Below are positions 59,745-64,000 of a stretch of DNA of 64,000 nucleotides, one piece after another. The notes under the pieces were generated by a model that ran no database searches, was not told the DNA's origin, and saw only the letters and a list, made by a program, of their open reading frames with translations. The stretch's first letter is position 1; every line of letters begins with the position of its first letter. The stretch lies in the NCBI GenBank assembly GCA_963082975.1, contig OY720348.1, positions 62,149,719 to 62,213,718 of the forward strand, read 5' to 3'. This DNA comes from Labia minor. Lineage: Eukaryota > Arthropoda > Insecta > Dermaptera > Spongiphoridae. The position numbers were made by a program, and so were the translations under genes.

Positions 59745-60392
59745 AATAAGTTGACTTGTGGCCAGGTCCGAACCGACCGACGGTTTGAAAAATTAATTTC
59801 CAGCTACAGAAGCAATTTCAAATAATTTTAATATATCTATTAATGTAATAAAAAACAGATATTAATATAACATAAATATTTTTACCGACCGACGATAGTA
59901 AGGGAGGTATTGTTAATTTTATTTTATTTATAATATATATGTAAGACCAGGCTGTGACGTCCTGAATGGCTGGATGACGTCATATAATTTTAAATCAAGA
60001 AAAAACTAATAAATATTTTTTTTCTCGAGGATAAAACCAATACAAAGTGCATGATTCGTGGTGATATATAAAAAAATCTCCTCATGTGAAATTTGGTGTG
60101 AAAATAACCCTTCCCTTCCTATTGTCGATCGCTAATACTACCACTTCCGGTTTCCGGAATTGCACCAAAAGTTGATCAATTCATCCCACTGATGCATTAA
60201 GTAAATATACCAAATTTCATCAAAATCGGTTGAGCCGTTCAGGCTGTACACATCTATACGGACGGACAGACATCATGCTAAAAATACTTTTTTCTGTTAA
60301 GAAAATGCATGATTCGTGGAGATATGTAAAAATCTCCACATGTGAAATTTGGTGTGAAAACAATACCTCCCTTACTATCGTCGGTCGGTAAA
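59745..60392 (+). repeat. Repeat A, diverged copy
   Basis: Starts AATAAGTTGACTTGTGGCC and ends CGTCGGTCGGTA. It retains CTCCTCATGTGAAATTTGG where the array copies have a 15-16-base deletion. At 59884-59913 it carries an inverted piece of A's own right end (ACCGACCGACGATAGTAAGG). Confidence 0.8.
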
Positions 60393-61200
60393 AATACAAT
60401 AATTGCAACCCACACTTTATCAAGTCATTTCAATTTTTCAGATCTCCCTCAACTTCAAAAATCCTCTGCTATGTTGTCTCTTACATTTTATTCAAACAGT
60501 AAAAAGTAAAAAAAATAAAATGAAAATAATTGATAAATATAACATCAAAACAACATTAAATAATGTCAACATGCCGAAAATACTTCCAATGAATTTTTTA
60601 CTGGACCAAGGAAGAATGTTAACGAGTCGAGGGAAGTTATTCACATCTATTACTAGAGAATACAATTTTTAAATCAGCTTTAAATTGGAGTAAATATTAT
60701 TTGAAATGAAAATCGTTTTTTATTTTATTTTACAAATTACATTTAAAATCTGTCAATGTTTTTTTGAAATAAATAAATTGATAAAAATAAAATCAAATTA
60801 TCGAGTATATATAAATAAGTTCAAAATATTAAAAAATAAAAATTCTCTCACTGAATTTTTTTAGAGAATATAATAGAAAAAATATATATCTTAATACGTA
60901 TATTAGATAATTAGATATTAATTAATAATACAATTTAAAATAAAATTATAAAAATATGAGCTCACACACTTTTTGTTATTGGTTGATATATTTTTTAATA
61001 TTTTTAACTCTATCACATCACAAACCTTATATTTATTCAGATCTATTACTAGAGAATAAAATTTTTAAATTAACTTTCAATTGGGGTAAATTATTTGAAA
61101 TAAAATTAAAACATTTTTTTTTAGAATCAAAATTTTAAATTAACTTTCAATTGGGGTAAATTATATGAAATAAAATTAAAACATTTGTTTACTTGTAAAA
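60393..61200. other. A+T-rich spacer with reversed minisatellite units
   Basis: Contains CTTTCAATTGGGGTAAATTA units near 61080 and 61150, the inverse of the minisatellite at 62512-63019, plus a degenerate unit near 60680. No gene is recognised. Confidence 0.55.
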
Positions 61201-61721
61201 TTACTTGTAAAATGTAATCCATTTTTATCATTTCCAGTTTTTAAGATTCTCAAAATGTTCTTGAAAAACTGGAGAGATGTATGGTGGTAAATACATAATA
61301 TCTTTATGTTTTTCTTCCGTTACTCTTCTAGTAGTGGTGTATTATGGAAGTAATTTAATATTTCTGTTCATTTTTGGTCTTCCTCTTTTAGGTAAAAGAT
61401 CCAAAACATGAAATTTGGAATCATTTCGTTGAAATAAAATCCGGCTGCGACATTCGTATTTTTCGATTTATGCTCAGGATTTTTACTATCCTTTTTACTA
61501 TCTCTCCAGAGATTTTATGTTTTTATATGCTTTGAAGTTCCCTGAGTCATTTTCACTAAGGTTGAGAAAAATGTCGTGTATGTGTGTATGTAGACAAGAT
61601 TACACAAAAACGGTTTGAGCTAGTATTATTAAATTTGTCATTATTCAAAATTCGTAGTTTTCTATCAATTTTTGAGAAAGGTAGCTCAACCGGAAGAGGG
61701 TCATTACCTACCACGTTTTGA
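61201..61721 (-). repeat. Repeat B, diverged single copy
   Basis: Same order as the array copies, with small insertions and substitutions (for example AAAAGATCCAAAACATG after TTTTAGGT). It ends a few bases before the inverted A copy. Confidence 0.8.
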
Positions 61722-61725
61722 TTTT

Positions 61726-62350
61726 TACCGACCGACGATAGTAAGGGAGGTATTGTTTTCACACCAAATTTCACATGTGGAGATTTTTACATATCTCCAC
61801 GAATCATGCATTTTCTAAACAGAAAAAAGTATTTTTAGCATGATGTCTGTCCGTCCGTCCGTCCGTATAGATGTGTACAGCCTGAACGGCTCAACCGATT
61901 TTGATGAAATTTGGTATATTTACTTAATGCATCAGTGGGATGAATTGATCAACTTTTGGTGCAATTCCGGAAACCGGAAGTGGTAGTATTAGCGATCGAC
62001 GATAGGAAGGAAAGGGTTATTTTCACACCAAAGGAGATTTTTTTATATATCACCACGAATCATGCACTTTGTATTGGTTTTATCCTCGAGAAAAATCATA
62101 TTTATTAGTTTTTTCTTGATTTAAAATTATATGACGTCATAGAGCTATTCATGACGTCACAGCCTGGTCTTGCATATATATTATAAATAAAATAAAATTA
62201 AAAATGTTTATATTTATTATTTATGTATGCCTATCTGTTTTTTATTACATTAATAGATATATTAAAATTATTTGAAATTGTTTCTGTAGCTGGAAATTAA
62301 TTTATTTCAAACCGTCGGTCGGTTCGGACCTGGCCACAGGTCAACTTATT
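61726..62350 (-). repeat. Repeat A, inverted copy
   Basis: Reads TACCGACCGACGATAG to CCACAGGTCAACTTATT, the complement of the array A repeats. With 59745-60392 it forms an inverted pair about 1.3 kb apart. It shares GGCATAC-type variants with copy 1 of the array. Confidence 0.85.
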
Positions 62351-62511
62351 TTACTTTAGTACATTTGTAAATGTGTTTTAAAAAAAAAATTATATTTCGT
62401 TGATTTTAGTTTTGTATAAATTTAAGATTTATCATTTAAAAAAATACATAGTAAAATGATCATAACAAACTAATAAAATAATTTTGTTTTCAACAAACAA
62501 ATAAAAAAAAA

Positions 62512-63019
62512 CCTTTAATTTTTATTTCAAATAATTTACCCCAATTGAAAGTTAATTTAAAATTTTGATTCTAAAAAAAAAATGTTTTAATTTTATTTCA
62601 AATAATTTACCCCAATTGAAAGTTAATTTAAAAATTTTATTCTAAAAAAAAATGTTTTAATTTTATTTTATATAATTTACCCCAATTGAAAGTTAATTTA
62701 TAAATTTTATTCTAAAAAAAATGTTTTAATTTTATTTCAAATAATTTACCCCAATTGAAAGTTAATTTAAAATTTTGATTCCAAAAAGAAATATTTTAAT
62801 TTTATTTCAAATAATTTACCCCAATTGAAAGTTAATTTAAAATTTTGATTCCAAAAAGAAATATTTTAATTTTATTTCAAATAATTTATCCTAATTGAAA
62901 GTTAATTTAAAATTTTGATTCCAAAAAGAAATAGTTTAATTTTATTTCAAATAATTTACCCCAATTGAAAGTTAATTTAAAAATTTTATTCTAAAAAAAA
63001 ATGTTTTAATTTTATTTTA
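62512..63019. repeat. Minisatellite, about seven ~70-bp units
   Basis: CCAATTGAAAGTTAATTTA recurs near 62541, 62612, 62682, 62751, 62821, 62891 (one variant) and 62961. Each unit also has TTTTAATTTTATTTCAAATA. Reversed units occur near 61046-61190. Confidence 0.9.
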
Positions 63020-63021
63020 TA

Positions 63022-64000
63022 CTAGCTGATCAGAGCGCCTTCGGCGCTCTTCACACCTAGACGGGGGCTCCGCCCCCTGTACCCCCCCCCCCCGAGTGTC
63101 CCTATTCTGAGCTATAACAATCTAACTCCTACCCTATCCTATCTCTCTCACGTTCCTTCCTACATTGTCCACCCTGTTCACAATTGGTCTTCCAAACGGA
63201 CGTTTTCCAATCGAACTCCCACCAATATATTTTCCTCTCCCATGCTAGCCATGTGCCCTGTCGGCCCCAGCCTTCTCTATTTTATGACCTATAATTTAAT
63301 AATTTTGATCCCCTTTGATAATAATTTCCCGATTGCAACCTCGATTTAAATTCTTTGCAAATATTATTCTCTCTGATACTAATTATTTTGTCTTATCACT
63401 ATTAATTTCAAACCCCATCAATTTTCCTGCCTCGATTAATTTTTTTATGCTACTTTAAATGTTAATAATTTATTTAAAAAAAAATCAGAGTAAACAAAAT
63501 AAAAATAAAAAATAAAATTAGCATAACACTAAACTACTATAAAAATAATATTAAAAAATATATTATATATTAAAATCTTACGTGAAAATCCAATTATGAG
63601 ATCAAATTTTCTTAATTAAAATAATCTTAAAAATTAATAGTATTAAATTATAGCCGTAATGTGAATGTTTTCAAAGTTTAAAAGGCCAATAAGATCAATT
63701 GAGATATTGTAAATATCAATAGATATATAAAAAGATTTTTATCTGCACATTGCTCAGAATTTAAATTACCGCCAAATTATCGCCACCAGCGCCTCTATGA
63801 TCTAGTATGGTAACTAAACTATTTTTAATTAATATTCTTTATAATTTTTTTAAAATTTTTCTAATTAAAAAATCGAAAATCGGGCTTCGAGGTCTGGTGG
63901 CCAGCCCCTTTGTGCTTCCGTGTAAAAAATTCCAGGTCCCTGCGTGCGATAGTTTTTGCTGGAGAGCTCGGTCAGACAAACAGACAAACAAACAGACAGA
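63022..64000 (-). mobile_element. Helitron-like 3' terminus and following repeat sequence
   Basis: On the minus strand the end reads hairpin AGAGCGCC-GAA-GGCGCTCT (63032-63050), then GATCAG and CTAG with T outside. This is the CTRR-plus-hairpin structure of Helitron 3' ends. The element's other end is not visible. The window closes with a GACAGACAAACAGAC-type tract preceded by GCTGGAGAGCTCGGTC. No Rep/helicase is seen, so if a Helitron it is nonautonomous or incomplete. The boundary at 64000 is only the window edge. Confidence 0.5.
63105..63290 (-). mobile_element. LINE C-terminal fragment inside the Helitron-like region
   Basis: The minus strand reads GKRPFGRPIVNRVDNVGRN, then VREIG and further on AQNRD. 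The GRP-x(4)-R-x-D-x-V motif belongs to the C-terminal end of non-LTR retrotransposons, and the AQNRD box parallels TQDRE at 15034-15162. Confidence 0.45.

Noticed and set aside
62512-63019. Regularly spaced repeats that might suggest a CRISPR array
   Set aside because: Units are head-to-tail with no unique spacers, in a eukaryotic A+T-rich context; it is a minisatellite.
46413-63019. LTR retrotransposon, Polinton or integrated virus in the repeat-rich half
   Set aside because: No LTR pair, primer site, protease, integrase, polymerase or capsid-type motif was seen; long repeats here are tandem units and foldback elements.

Overview
The window is A+T-rich eukaryotic nuclear DNA with spliced genes, many short introns (often 50-100 bp), poly-T/AG acceptors and heavy transposon debris. 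Gene content and repeats (mariner, hAT, Harbinger-like and Helitron-like pieces, antisense LINE tails) fit an arthropod, probably an insect. I cannot name the order or species from sequence alone.

Three host genes are clear. (1) 1-21219 (+): the E3 ubiquitin ligase HECTD1, missing only its N-terminal end. I traced 44 in-frame exons through ankyrin repeats, a SUN-like domain, a MIB/HERC2 domain, a long Ser/Thr-rich region, an acidic exon and the complete HECT domain. (2) 27267-30487 (-): cytosolic malate dehydrogenase (MDH1), complete in four exons, with the start codon alone on exon 1. Its stop codon is TGA followed by CTA, and the next in-frame codons spell L-S-K-I then stop. That is a read-through context leading to a peroxisomal-type C-terminus. 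(3) 33289-37465 (+): CHTF18, the large subunit of the alternative clamp loader, complete in 11 coding exons. HECTD1 and MDH1 are convergent; MDH1 and CHTF18 are divergent. A possible fourth gene begins at about 39.7-43.1 kb (+) with two small exons that splice in frame. If real, the repeat-filled 43-64 kb may be its long intron.

21-27 kb holds A+T-rich spacer with a foldback MITE, whose empty site also lies in the window, and a hAT-type element with a perfect 8-bp target duplication. 38.8-44 kb holds three degraded Tc1/mariner-type copies.

46.5-59.7 kb is a head-to-tail array of five near-identical 2.5-kb units, each starting with a ~630-bp dispersed repeat (called A here), followed by a single extra A. 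Sequence differences between the first, internal and last A copies are those expected from unequal exchange between two flanking A repeats. Each unit carries a Harbinger-like foldback, the right end of a hAT-like element, and a second dispersed repeat (B). 59.7-64 kb has further A and B copies, one A inverted, a ~70-bp minisatellite, and a Helitron-like 3' end. No rRNA, tRNA, CRISPR array, LTR element or virus-derived gene was recognised.
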